Shown here: one piece after another, positions 23,441-34,332 of the stretch
How positions within the stretch are numbered: the stretch's first letter is position 1
How the letters are laid out: every line of letters begins with the position of its first letter
Assembly: GCA_028571685.1 (NCBI GenBank)
Contig: CM053152.1
Coordinates: 18,422,001 to 18,486,000, forward strand
DNA length: 64,000 nucleotides
DNA from: Heterohyrax brucei
Taxonomy: Eukaryota; Chordata; Mammalia; Hyracoidea; Procaviidae
Reading direction: 5' to 3'
Made by a program: the position numbers and the translations under genes
The notes under the pieces: model-generated
Seen by the model: only the letters and a program-made list of their open reading frames with translations
The model's database searches: none
What the model was told of the DNA's origin: nothing

Positions 23441-24396
23441 ATGCCCATGAGATAAAAGAGGAAGAAATTATCAGGGAATGGTTTAGTGACAAGGGGAGGT
23501 TGGCTAGATTTTCACTTTATCCTGGATAATCCTCAAGTAAATAATCTTTGAGCATCAAAGCTATGTCTTTGCCTTCTCTGTCTTCCCCTTCCCACCACAA
23601 TCACCCCTAGCCATCCCTCTTTCCCTCAACCTTTTGAGCATGTATGTTGTGAGAGTATGTTTATTCATTTGTTAATTCAACAACAATTTCTTGTAGGTCT
23701 GCTGTGTGCTGGCCACTGCCTTATTTTAAGTTGAAAAATGCAATATAAAACTTGAAATCCTAATGAAATAACATTGTGTTTTGTAATATAATTTGAGTAT
23801 GGCATGGAAAAAAGTGAATTTTTCCAAGTAGTGATTTTGTAAGTATTGGATGAAAAATTGAGAATTAAAATAATCATTCAATGGGCTTGCATTTTAGCCA
23901 GCTGATATTAATTATACACTCTACTCCAGATGCATTACTTTTTAAATAGCTATCGTCTACTTATCTTTAGATATATTAGAGGAAGAATTAAGTTGGCTAA
24001 AGCAATTTCAAACCCAAAATGTCTTTTCATCCATGCTCCACAAGACAAATTACATTTCTAACTTCTAGACCTCAATGTATTTGCTCCTTAATAATTTAAG
24101 CACTGAAAGGTCATGCAGCTCCTTTCTGTTCCCCTCTATCAAAGTGCAAGCACTAATGAAAAACAGCTAAATCCTATCTTCTACACAGTGCCATGTACTG
24201 TTGTCCCCGTGATGAAAATTAACACATTATTAGGACCTAGGTCAATGGTACCATGACAGAATTTTATAGCTGACCTGTGTATCATCTATACGAATAACAT
24301 CATTTCACAAATAAATTTAAAAAAGTGTCTGTAACCCCAATTATGTCTCAGAACTGCCTTGAAAAATCTCACTGTTTGAATTGTTTCTCTAAAAAA
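23441..24396. other. Intron, nothing recognised
   Basis: Single-copy AT-rich sequence; a weak MIR-like patch around 23667-23730 is too diverged to claim. Confidence 0.5.
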
Positions 24397-24406
24397 GGTG
24401 ATTTAG

Positions 24407-24438
24407 TCAAGCCAAGTGTCGTTAAGTCGGATCCGACT
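24407..24438 (-). mobile_element. 32-bp AfroSINE 3'-end insertion with 10-bp TSD
   Basis: 32 bp containing CCAAGTGTCGTTAAGTCGG and ATCCGACT, flanked by perfect GGTGATTTAG copies at 24397-24406 and 24439-24448. On the minus strand it reads as the terminal part of the same AfroSINE 3' end seen at 18359-18401. A 14-bp palindrome AGTCGGATCCGACT lies at 24425-24438. Confidence 0.85.
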
Positions 24439-24452
24439 GGTGATTTAGAAAA

Positions 24453-26018
24453 ACAAATTCTTAAGCAGCCAAAAAACACGTGGACATGCTCACGATCATT
24501 AGCTGTTAAAGAAATTAGAATTAAAACTACAATGAGATACCATCTCACCCCAACAAGGTTGACCATGATCCGAAAAACCCAGAACAACAAATGCTGGAGA
24601 GGCTGTGGAGAAATTGGAACTCTTCTACACTGTTGGTGGGATTACAAAATGGTGCAACCTCTTTGGAAAGCAATTTGGTACTCTCTTAAAAACACTAGAT
24701 ATAGATATACCATTTGACCTAGTAATTCCACTGCTTGGAATATATCCTACAGATTCAAGGCCATTCACACCAACTGATACATGCACACAAATGTTTATTG
24801 CAGCACAGTCCACAATAGCTAAAAGATGGAATCAACTCAGATGCCCAGCAGCAGAGGAATGGATAGGTAAACTACAGTATATATACTCAATGGAACGCTA
24901 TGAAATGATAAAGAACAACGATGATTTCAGGAAACATCTCATAACCTGGTTTCAACTGGAGGACATCAAATTGAGTGACAGTAGTCAGCGACAGAAGGAC
25001 AAATATTGTATGAGATCCCTAAGACAAGAACTTAAAAACAGACTCATGCATAGAAGAAAAGACTCTTTGATGGCTGCAAGGGTGGGGAGGGCGAGAGGGT
25101 GGTGGGGGTGGAGGGTTTAGATTAGATAATTGTTAGAAATTTGGTTGGGTGAAATCTGTGACAGCACACATTAGTAAGAAGATTAGTATTAACTGACCTT
25201 TGACACGAGTACTCCTCCCATCTTAATCCAATACTGCAAGGACAGAGTAGCTGGGGTGGGGGGCCGGGGGCCATGCTCTCAGGGGAAATCGAGGCCAACT
25301 GGCATAACTAGTGTTTTACTAATGAGGACTGTCCACACCCCACATTGGTGAGTGCTGTCCGGGGTTTTAAAAGGTGCCAAGCTGCCATCTGAGGGTACAG
25401 CACACGGTCCCAACTCAGCAGGTATGGATGATCACCAAAGTCCATAACGACATGTGGGAAAGAGAACCCAGAAGACAGAGAGACCCACGTGAGTGGGTAT
25501 CTACATCGACTTGTGACTGGAAGAACCGGGGGGTGCCTGGCCACCACCAGTGATAGCCAAGTGGAGCTCACAAAGTTGAGTCTCACTGGCAACACAAGAG
25601 TAAACAGGGGTGCACCCTGAGATCTCCACTAAAAGACCGCAATTGATGGTCCAGGGGCTTCGGGGTTCCCCTGGGAGCATGGCCCTGGCCCTGATGCTGC
25701 CCCTGTCCATAAATCATGATGAAGGTCAACTCTTCGGACAGCAATGGACTGGACTTGGTGATGCAGAGTGACCATATTTTGTGGGCATTTTATGGTTCTA
25801 TGCATCTATAGGATGTTGTCCTGCTGACCTCATACTGGAGGAAGGGGAGTGGGTGGAGAGGAAGAGACCGGAGACTGTTGGGAGGATAGGACATGTATGG
25901 AGCAGACAGGAAGAGTGTGCTGTCAACGTGCAGGTAGAGCAGTGGAAGCTGCATATAGGTGAGCATGCAAATTTATATGTGAATGCATACTTTCATTCAA
26001 TCATAATAAAGAAAAGAA
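24453..26018 (+). mobile_element. L1 #4, 5'-truncated (ORF2 C-terminus + 3'UTR)
   Basis: Begins in the last part of ORF2 (GCAGCCAAAAAACACGTGGA) and runs through the 3'UTR to an A-rich AATAAAGAAAAGAAAAAG tail. Two frames cover the C-terminal region: [17 protein letters not shown], then [16 protein letters not shown] with EEWIGKLQYIYSMERYEM. The usual ORF2 stop after SSQ is changed to CGA so the frame runs on to 25120. Imperfect flanking repeats (AAACAAATTCT left, AATAAATTCT right) look like the target-site duplication. Confidence 0.88.
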
Positions 26019-26773
26019 AAAGAAATAAATTCTCAAGGATGGTAAGTCAATCAGATGTTTCTAGCTTAGTAAGTGGAATTAAAAGTTCATTATGGTTTAA
26101 TGTATTAGTTATGTTCTCTCTGTTTACTGAAGTTGCACCATTCCCAGCCCTATTCTATCACAACTTTGTAATCTAAATTAACATAAAATCTTCCTAGGGT
26201 ATTTGCAATATTATGGTACAATCCTGCTGAAGAGGAATCTGCCAAAAATATGACATCAGAACTTTCTTATGGAATGAAATGTAATCTATCCTAGGTTTTT
26301 GTACAACAAAACTCTAAGGTTTTATGGGGAAAGTAAAAAATCTGTATTTATATAGACTAGCACATGATGCATTACCTAGAAAAGAGCATCTGAACATCTT
26401 CCACTTACTTTTTTTAAACTTGGAATTTCAAATGTAGTAAGTTTTTGGTCTTTTCTAACTTTAAGGACTTTGAAAGGAAACACTGCAAATTTGAAACTGA
26501 CTTGAAAATTTTTGTCCTAATTTATTTCAAGATTAAACTATTAGTTGTTATTGCATTTTTATTATCTACTGACTATATTTCTTATCAGAATACAGTATTA
26601 GATGGTTATCCATCTGGGTAACAGAAGGTGGGGCAATGAGGAAAGGAGAGAGAGAAAAGCAATGATCCATTTCAGTATTGCTTTTTTACTCCTTTAAAAT
26701 AGGTACTTCAGATCATTTCAAAGACAGAATAATATTGTCCATTTCATGGTACTTAACAGTTACTTTAGTCTAA
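26019..26773. other. Intron, nothing recognised
   Basis: AT-rich single-copy sequence. Confidence 0.5.
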
Positions 26774-26967
26774 AGGACGTTTGGTGGTGTAGTGCTGAAG
26801 TGCTCAACTGCTAACTAAAAGGTGAATAGTTCAAACCCATCACCCTGATCCACTGGAAAAAGACATGGCAGTCTGCTTCCTTAAAGATTTCAGCCTTGGA
26901 TACCCTATAATGTACTATAGGGTCAATATGAGTTGGAACTGACTTCACAGCAGTGGGTTTGTTTTTT
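26774..26967 (+). mobile_element. AfroSINE
   Basis: GTTTGGTGGTGTAGTGCTGA is the tRNA-like head, then TGCTAACTAAAAGGTGA, a degenerate B box GTTCAAACCC, and the tail GGGTCAATATGAGTTGGAAC-TGACTTCACAGCAGTGGG followed by a T-rich end. Diverged old copy. Confidence 0.85.
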
Positions 26968-28877
26968 TAATTTAACAGAGACTTTTAGCTTTATTTGTAA
27001 TTTTTAGTACCAAATCATCTGTTCTATATATACAAAAAATAATAGGAACTAATATTAATATCTTTTTGAACAAGGATTATTTTCAGAGTAGGAGAAAAAC
27101 AGAAACATGAATTATACCCAGGACTTAGGTAAAACAAGGTTTTAATTAGGAAGGTTCAGTACCATGCTTTTATATTTTAAGCAACAACACAGGATTTGTA
27201 TTCTTCCTATTCTTTCCTCAGACATGTTCTTTTCCTAAATCTGTCAGCATTTTGTACTGAAATAACACTCTAGGAATCAAAAACAATGTGGTGAAATTGA
27301 CCAAAGTTTTAACAGTATTGTCACCAGTTTAAAATTGGAAAAATAAAGTCGGAATTCAATGTTTGTCTTCATGTTACTATTTCTTAGACTATGTGACAGC
27401 TGGCTGAAACCAGCTGACCTATTACAGCTCCCTTTATTACATTACAGATGAAAACTAATAACAACCAACCTCACACAGAAAGTGGGCACTGGGTAATGGT
27501 CTGCACAGCATAAATAAGTCTGTGTGATAGAATATTATATGTTAGCAACTTTCATTTTTCTTTGTCCTGCTCTGCTCTAGGTGAGATCAGCCATAAATAG
27601 CTTTCAAGTATTTGCTAGACATATATTTCATGTTCTCTCAGCCATAACAAAGAGCTTGCCTGGCATCAATATGTCACTAGTGATATGTGTATATCAATGC
27701 GGTTGCTGTTCAATACTCTGCTGCTCTGCTAGTGATAAAATCTGATGTAATGAAAAACTAATTTCAGCTGAAAGGCTGGGTAGGAATTATGGATGCAGTT
27801 ACAGTCTGTGAACAAAGGGCAACATGAACACACCCATCAGTCGCAGAAGTCTGGGGTGACAGAAGAACCACCAGAGCAGCAGACTCAAGCTGAGAAGCAC
27901 TGTAAAAGGTCACCTGTCATTAATCTTCTCAGCAGGCACTGGGTTTCAAGTAAATTAGTCCTATATGGAATGTCTTTAAGAGTGATTTCTTCCCTTCTTA
28001 ACAAGTGAAGACATTTCCCTTTGCAGATTCTATCTCATTTAAGTTTGTCACAGTTTAAACATCACAATTTTTGTAACAAACAGATGACAATAAAATTACA
28101 AGTCAAGACCAGCTACTATTAGCAGGATATATTCTCTTGAATAGTCCTAATGGTTTGAGTAGAAATAGAATACAAACAAAGCCAGAGCAAACATCTTCCA
28201 TCTTTCATGTTTATGTTATACCTCAGTTCAGGTGAGCTGGAATACAGAAGCCATCATCAAAGGAGAGTAGGTGTACCCAAATGGGGACTGTTGAGAGGAC
28301 ACTGAACTGGGAGGCATGAGAGGCAACTGCTTCAAGATGTGTCCCTAAATCAAAACTCATGATTGAGCACTAAGGTCCTTTCAAGCTTTAATATTTTAAG
28401 ATTCTAGACACAGGTTAGGACAAACTGTGATATCAACAAATGAGAAGAACATATGTCTCCTCCATCCTTTTTTTCTGCAAGGTATCTATTGGGCATCAGG
28501 CCTTAGGCCAGGCACAGGGAGAAGAAAAAGAAGTTATTCCTATCACTGAGAAACCCAGTTTAAATTTGTTAGAAGCAGGTCATGTGCACTACAGTGACAA
28601 GGCCAAGTGGAAAGTGTAGGGAGGGCTCAAGGTAGAATTGTCAATCTTTATCAAAATCTGCTTTAGTAACTAATACATTGAGCGCACCTTGTCTGGACCA
28701 AGTGTTCAGATATTTTTACCTGCTAATAACACCTAAACACTGCTCCTATACCACCTATAGCCACCAACTTTTCTGCCAAATTAAAAACAACAGTGGTAGC
28801 AATCAAATGAAAACAGTAAACGTGTTTAGATTGCAATGGACTCTACTTGTTCTAATGCCTTATGCAAATTAAAAATG
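26968..28877. other. Intron, nothing firmly recognised
   Basis: AT-rich single-copy sequence. A stretch at 28475-28540 (GGGCATCAGGCCTTAGGCCA) resembles a MIR/CR1-like core but is too short to call. Confidence 0.5.
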
Positions 28878-29033
28878 CAAACCTGTTGTTACTGAGTCAA
28901 TTCCAACTCATAGTGACCTTATAGGACAGAGCCTAAACATCCCATAAAGTTTCTAAGGAATGCCTGATGGATTTGAACTGTCAACCTTTTGGTTAGCAGA
29001 AATAACTCTTGACCATACAACACCAGGGTTTCC
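28878..29033 (-). mobile_element. AfroSINE
   Basis: Minus-strand copy: ACTGAGTCAATTCCAACTCA, TAGTGACCTTATAGGACAGA, AGTTTCTAAGGAATGCCTG, ATTTGAACTGTCAACC, TTTTGGTTAGCAG and the head complement ACCAGGGTTTCC. Confidence 0.92.
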
Positions 29034-29498
29034 TTTGTACAAATAAAATGCACCAAAGTTCCATCAGCTGTTCCATCAGACTTACTACAGGCTGCTGCCA
29101 TCATCTGCCTGTACCAGCTACAAAAGAACTTCAAGAACTTTTTTCAAAAGCACAGACAACTGTAGATAACAGGCCAGATACCTGCCACTTCCTGGCTGGC
29201 AAGCCCTAGAAGTGCCCAAGATAAAAGGTCTGTGTGGCTCCTGATGCTGCAGTTTATGGAAGGGGTGCCCTCACTCAGTTCCCATACTGCTAGGCTCCTG
29301 GAAGAACCACACTCTAGGGCACGAAACAGGGTTGATCATCTTGACTCTCATGGCCACCTATAGGAGTCTTAAGGAACTAGAAAGAAGACATCTCTGCTTT
29401 ATAAGTTTGGGAAAGGGGAAGCCCACAAACAACAGACATGTATAGACTTGGTCTGTGCTTTCCTCTGAACCAAAACAAACCAACAAAAACAAAAAAAA
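29034..29498. other. Intron, nothing recognised
   Basis: Unique sequence between two AfroSINEs. Confidence 0.5.
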
Positions 29499-29706
29499 AT
29501 TCCAAACTAGACACTTTTGAGTTGACTCCAACTCATGGAGATCTCATGTATGTCAAGAATAGAACTGTGCTCCATAGCATTTTCAGTGAATGATTTTTAG
29601 AAACATATTGCCAGGTATTTCCTCTGAAGTACCTCTTGGTGGACTCAAACCTCCAATCTCTGGTTGGAATCTCAGAGTTAAACATTCGTACTACCTAGGG
29701 ACTCCT
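29499..29706 (-). mobile_element. AfroSINE, long diverged variant
   Basis: TTGAGTTGACTCCAACTCAT, GAACTGTGCTCCATAGC, TACCTCTTGGTGGACTCAAA and CTACCTAGGGACTCC give the usual order. Extra sequence in the middle makes it about 50 bp longer than the common form. Confidence 0.75.
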
Positions 29707-29732
29707 TAGTTCTGTCTATATCAACCAAACAC

Positions 29733-29926
29733 ATTATGGTCAAGTTAATTCGGAACTCAGCAACCCCACAGGATAAAGTAGCATTGCCTCATAGCGTTTC
29801 CAAGATTGTAAATCTCATGGAAGCTGACTGCCATATCTTTCTTTAGTGAAGTGGCTAACAGGTTCCAACCACTGATCTTTAAGTTAGCGGCCTGGTGCTT
29901 TAACTACTGTGCCACTAGGGCTCCTT
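29733..29926 (-). mobile_element. AfroSINE, long diverged variant
   Basis: TCAAGTTAATTCGGAACTCA, ACCCCACAGGATAAAGTAG, ATAGCGTTTCCAAGATTG, GATCTTTAAGTTAGCGGCC and TGTGCCACTAGGGCTCC. It lies 26 bp from the preceding SINE in the same orientation. Confidence 0.8.
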
Positions 29927-30741
29927 TACCTCCCTCTAAGTCTCTCTAAACCGCTAACCTCTATTACCACTCCTCAGGTTAAAACAGCCATACAATCTTT
30001 TTCTAATTGTCACATTTTCTGTGATATCCACTGTAATCTACAAGGTTAAATCAAAACATTATATACATGTTTTGTTGCGTTTTGGGGGCAGGGAGTAGAA
30101 TTTGTCATTGTGAGCCAGACCTACAGACAGCATCTCAACTCCAGCCCCAAAGTGACACCTCTTTAGGACCTGGACTCACTGATGTACTTGGAGGGGAAGC
30201 CCTGGTAATAAGACTGAGCTCTGTATCTAATACACACAATCTTTCAGAAGAAGCTATGTTGAAGGAAGAAAATCTGAAAAATAGAAGTGAGAAAGCTAGG
30301 TAACATATCTGTGTGCAAGAAAAGAACATTTAAAATGGAATCAGATGGGAAGTCAAATTTTCACTGTGTAAGTCTTCAAATATATCTACTCTATTGTCTT
30401 CTCTTGACATTTTCAAGCTTCTTTGCAAGGGTTCTTGAAGAACAAAATCAGTTTCTAAAATGAATTTTCAAATAGATGACTGACTGTCATCCTAGAAGAA
30501 ACATTAACAAACATGATCTTTGTCTTCTGGCAGAATTTTTTCTAATAAAGATCATCAAAAAGCAGGTGGGGGAGAGGTGGAGGTGGCGATATAAAGTGAT
30601 TCAGCACCTTTTGATAACATACAATGTAGCAATTACCCCAATATTAAACAAGAATTAAACAAGCTAAAATAGTACAATTAAAACTAAAAGTTTACTACTT
30701 AACGACATCTTTATTTTTGTGTACATGAATAATAATAAAAG
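29927..30741. other. Intron, nothing recognised
   Basis: Single-copy sequence. Confidence 0.5.
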
Positions 30742-30902
30742 GGAGCCTTGCTGGTATAGTGGTGAAGCACTTCGCTGCTAATCACAAGGTTAGCGGTTTG
30801 AATTCACTAACTTCTCACTGGAAACCCTATGAGACAGTCCTAGTCTGTTTCATAGGGTCATTAGGAGTCAGAATCAACTTGATGACAACAGTTTTTTAAT
30901 TT
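30742..30902 (+). mobile_element. AfroSINE
   Basis: GGAGCCTTGCTGGTATAGTG, CGCTGCTAATCACAAGG, TTAGCGGTTTGAATTCACT (B-box region), GGAAACCCTATGAGACAG, CATAGGGTCATTAGGAGTCA, then a T-rich end. Confidence 0.9.
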
Positions 30903-31033
30903 TTTTGATTTAATGTTAGAAGGAAGTAAAATACTTAAAGAGCGTTTCCAAAAGATTTATACTAAGTAAGCACTGTGGCAGAAGAACAGTTACTCCAAAA
31001 GGTTAAGAGGTTCCTCTCAACCTTTTAGATTTC

Positions 31034-31375
31034 ACATGGAAACTCTAGTGGTATACTGGTTAAGTGCTATGTCTGCTAAACGAGAGGTTGGCAATTTGAA
31101 TCTACCAGGTACTCCTTGGAAACTCTATGGGGCCGTTCTACTCTGTCCTACGGCCAAACCCACTGCTGTTGAGTCGGGTCTGACTCATAGTGACCCTAGA
31201 GGTCAGAGCAGAACTGCCTGATAGAGTTTCCAAGGAGCACTTGGCAGATTTGAACTGCTGACCTCTTGGTTAGCAGATGCAGCACTTAACCTGCTACACC
31301 ACCAGGGTTTCCACTCTATCCTATATGGTTACTAAGTTTTGAAGTCAGAATAAACTTATTGATGGCAATAACTTT
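31034..31375 (+). mobile_element. AfroSINE split by a second, inverted AfroSINE
   Basis: The plus-strand outer copy runs from GGAAACTCTAGTGGTATACT to about 31151 and resumes at 31313 with ACTCTATCCTATATGG, ending AGTCAGAATAAACTTATTG. A minus-strand copy (31152-31312) lies inside. Confidence 0.9.
31152..31312 (-). mobile_element. AfroSINE nested in another AfroSINE
   Basis: Minus-strand copy from CAAACCCACTGCTGTTGAGT to CTACACCACCAGGGTTTCC. The host bases on both sides, ACTCTGTCCTAC (31138-31149) and ACTCTATCCTAT (31313-31324), look like a slightly decayed target-site duplication. It is cleaner than the host copy and therefore younger. Confidence 0.9.
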
Positions 31376-32413
31376 TTTATTTCAGGCTCACTTTTCTTAA
31401 ATAAATATGAGGGAAAAATCAGAACATTACTTGTAAGCATTAAAAAGAATAAAATAAAAAAAAACTGTTATTTACCTTCTTGATTCTCTGGACACTTTTG
31501 AAAAATGGACAAAGGAAAAACAAACTTACTCAACAACAAAAACAGACTGATGTGATTGAAACAATCCATGTCTTTATAAAACAAATTTATTTAACCCAAG
31601 TTCTTTCAATGCTCATATTTACACTGCTAAACATGTAGCATGGTGCAAGGCTGGGCAGTGTTTTGTTCTGTTGTGCGTAGAGTTGTTATGAATTGGAACC
31701 AACTCAAGGGATCTAACAACAATAACAAACATTTGGCAAGTTGGGATGGAGATTATCCCCCCAAAAAGTCTTAGCTTAAAAATAATAATGATAGAATAGT
31801 AAAACGACAAAAATCTGCAACTAAGAAATAAAAAAATAGGAATTAACATAAAAGATTCTTCTAAATCTAAAAAAAATTAAGAAAGTTGTAATATATTTTA
31901 TTAATACTTGACAACAAAGAGAGGATATTAATTTGCACAATGACTCATGTTTACAAGGGCATGTGCAAACTGCTTTAGTTGGCAAGGAAGTCTGCAGGGA
32001 AGTGCCTGTGGTCTGAAGGGCATGGGGATGAGGAGAGAATGAGGAGCTTCTGGGAGGAGATAGGTTCAAGAGTTGGTTTTGCTGGTCAAAGCTCAGGACT
32101 CAGCATTAAAGAGAAGGCATGCAACCTCCCTTAAAGCTCAGTTCCTTCATCTACAGAGTGGTGGTGATGCCATCTAATGGGAAAGACCTCTCTGGAAGAT
32201 CAGAATAAAATGGGTTACTCCGTTGTTCACTTCAGATACCTATTCATTGCTACTATCATTAAAGGAAAGAATATCATCAGCATTAACAAAAATTCTGAAA
32301 TTGAGTGATGACACCTGTATAAGTACTACACACTACTCTGAGTGCTTTGCTTACACATCATTCATCCTGCCAGAAGTCCATAGAGGTAGCTTTTATTAAC
32401 TACATCTAAATAA
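31376..32413. other. Intron with a partial AfroSINE tail and a MIR fossil
   Basis: 31660-31735 carries an AfroSINE 3' part (GTTCTGTTGTGCGTAGAGTT, ATGAATTGGAACCAACTC) on the plus strand. 32330-32413 reads as the start of a MIR fossil that continues beyond the next SINE. The rest is unrecognised. Confidence 0.5.
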
Positions 32414-32576
32414 TGAGGAGGAAACCTGGTGGTGTAGTTGTTAAGTGCTACGGCTGCAAATCAAAAGCCAGCAGTTCAAATCTGCCAGGTGCTCCTTGTA
32501 AACACTATGGAGCAGTTCTACTTTGTCCTACAGGGTTGAAACTACTGCATGACAATGGTTTATTTCTTTTTTTAAT
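32414..32576 (+). mobile_element. AfroSINE inserted in a MIR
   Basis: AGGAAACCTGGTGGTGTAGT, TACGGCTGCAAATCAAAAGC, AGCAGTTCAAATCTGCC (B-box region), CTGTCCTA-like TTTGTCCTACAGGGTT, ending in a T-run. MIR-like sequence lies on both sides (32330-32413 and 32577-32680), so it split an older SINE. Confidence 0.92.
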
Positions 32577-32690
32577 TAACGGGGAAAACAAAATTCAGAA
32601 AAGTTACATATCTTGTCCAAGGTCACAAAGCAGGTGACAGCTAAAATTTGAATCCAGGGTCATGAAACTCCACACTGTGGGTTCATTTTA
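32577..32690 (+). mobile_element. MIR-like SINE fossil, right part
   Basis: AAGTTACATATCTTGTCCAA, GGTCACAAAGCAGGTGACAG and ATTTGAATCCAGGG are the classical MIR core phrases. Confidence 0.7.
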
Positions 32691-33094
32691 CATGGTTCTT
32701 AACATCTTTTTGCCTTGTTTCTCCAAAAGGAACTGTTATTGTATATACTACTTCCACCAGCAATGCCTGCTTTTATAGCTATGATGAGCTGATAGTAGAA
32801 AAAGTCTTCTAAAATTCAGATAGTTTTGCCAGACATTTAAAGGACAAAAATGATTCAAAACTGTAAATATCTTAAAACAAACAAGGCGTAAAAGAGATTC
32901 CAGGTAGCAGCATAGTCAGAATGTTTTGTTAAGCAAATGATGACATAGTAGTTTTACTATTTTTTAGCACTTTAGTATACAAAGAATTTTCACATATATT
33001 AACCTTCACGACAGCTCTGTGGATAGGTAGGACAGGCATTTAGTGTCAACTTTACAACAGAAGAAACAGAGTTTACATGATGGTCATAGGTCAC
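32691..33094. other. Intron, mostly unrecognised
   Basis: A MIR-like patch lies at about 33005-33090 (CACGACAGCTCTGTGGATAG, CAGAAGAAACAGAG). Otherwise nothing seen. Confidence 0.5.
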
Positions 33095-33424
33095 TGTCTT
33101 AGTTACCTAGTGCTGTTATAACAGACATTCCACAAGCGGATGGCTTCAACAAAGAGAAATTCATTCTTTCACAGTCTAATGGGCTACAAGTCTGAATTGA
33201 GAGCATCAGCTCTAAGGAAGGCTCTCTGACAGGTCTGGAGAAAGGTCCTTGTTATCAGCCTTTCCGTGGTCTAGAACCTTCCCTATACAGGAATGCCAGA
33301 TCCAAAGGATATGCCCCATTTTCTTGATGGGATGAGGTCCCCCATCTCTCTGCTCATTTCTTTCTTTTATGTCTCAAAAGAGATCAGCTCAAAATACCAC
33401 CAGATCTTGTAGACTGAGTCCTAT
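33095..33424 (-). mobile_element. MaLR-like LTR, truncated, inverted relative to 23056-23440
   Basis: Antisense text TGTCTTAGTTACCTAGTGCT, ATGGCTTCAACAAAGAGAAA, GGAAAGGTCC-like AGAAAGGTCCTTGTTATCAG, TTTTATGTCTCAAAAGAGAT and CTTGTAGACTGAGTCC matches the same LTR family as the plus-strand copy. Its 5' part is missing. Confidence 0.7.
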
Positions 33425-33754
33425 TTTTTTTTTCTACAAAAGTTTGAGGTGGTAATTACTTCTTGGAAGAAAAAAGTGAGGTTCAGTTCATAAACATTTA
33501 CCGCATACTTAATTAGGTTTGAATGATATTCAGAAAATAAATTATGAGGATCATTTTGTGACAAATTTGCATTTCTTATGACATTTACATACATTTAACA
33601 TCATGATTAGCTTAGGAAAATGCTCAATTATAACATTAAACATAAATTTAATTAATAGTTCAGACTGCTGGTCAAACCTCATTTATTATGTATGTGGCTT
33701 TAATTTTATTTACTAACATGTCTACTGTCTACACTCTTCTAACTCTTCTTATCC
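33425..33754. other. Intron, nothing recognised
   Basis: Unique AT-rich sequence. Confidence 0.5.
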
Positions 33755-33950
33755 TAGGTCACTCTTAGTTATCCACTAGGACTTAGCTGAAGTATCACAT
33801 TCTCAGTGAGACCCTCCCTGATTCCCTTGCTGAGGTTTCATCCTAGTGTTATATGCTCCTAGAGTGCCCTGAAGTTTCAATAAAGTAATTACCACAATGC
33901 TTGCAGTAATGTGAATTTAACAGGTGCTCAATAGATGACTGATGAACACA
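33755..33950 (+). mobile_element. L2 3'-end fossil
   Basis: TTAGCTGAAGTATCACATTC, TCAGTGAGACCCTCCCTGAT and CAGGTGCTCAATAGATGACT are typical of a LINE-2 tail. Confidence 0.65.
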
Positions 33951-34332
33951 TGGAGAGTATATAAATGAATGAATAATAGACCAACCCTAAGCTTCTCTGT
34001 AACACTTTTTAAATGTTATGAAAAACAAGGATTTTAACTAGATGCTAACAAATGGAGGGAGAGCCTACACCTCTCAATGAGCAGAAAATAAACAGACTGA
34101 ATCCCGGCAGGAAAACAGCTAGTAGTAAAAGTAGAAAACTGGGACATTAGCTGGGTAACAATTCAAAAGAGAATCAAAGACATGGAATAAACTAGCATAT
34201 CTCCCTAATCTCTCTGTTGTCTAACAGGTTGAAGAGCTGAGTTACTAACCTAACTAGCTGAAAATCAAATACAGGTAACCATAAGGGGCATAATAATATA
34301 CTTAATGAAATTATTCTGTATATGTGGAACAC
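33951..34332. other. Intron, nothing recognised
   Basis: Unique sequence up to the next L1. Confidence 0.5.

Noticed and set aside
25308..25710. Minus-strand frames of 69-95 codons
   Set aside because: They are antisense to an L1 3'UTR, and similar shadows appear in each L1 3'UTR of the window.
31034..31110. tRNA gene-like head with B-box sequence
   Set aside because: It is the tRNA-derived 5' part of an AfroSINE; no complete cloverleaf or discriminator end.
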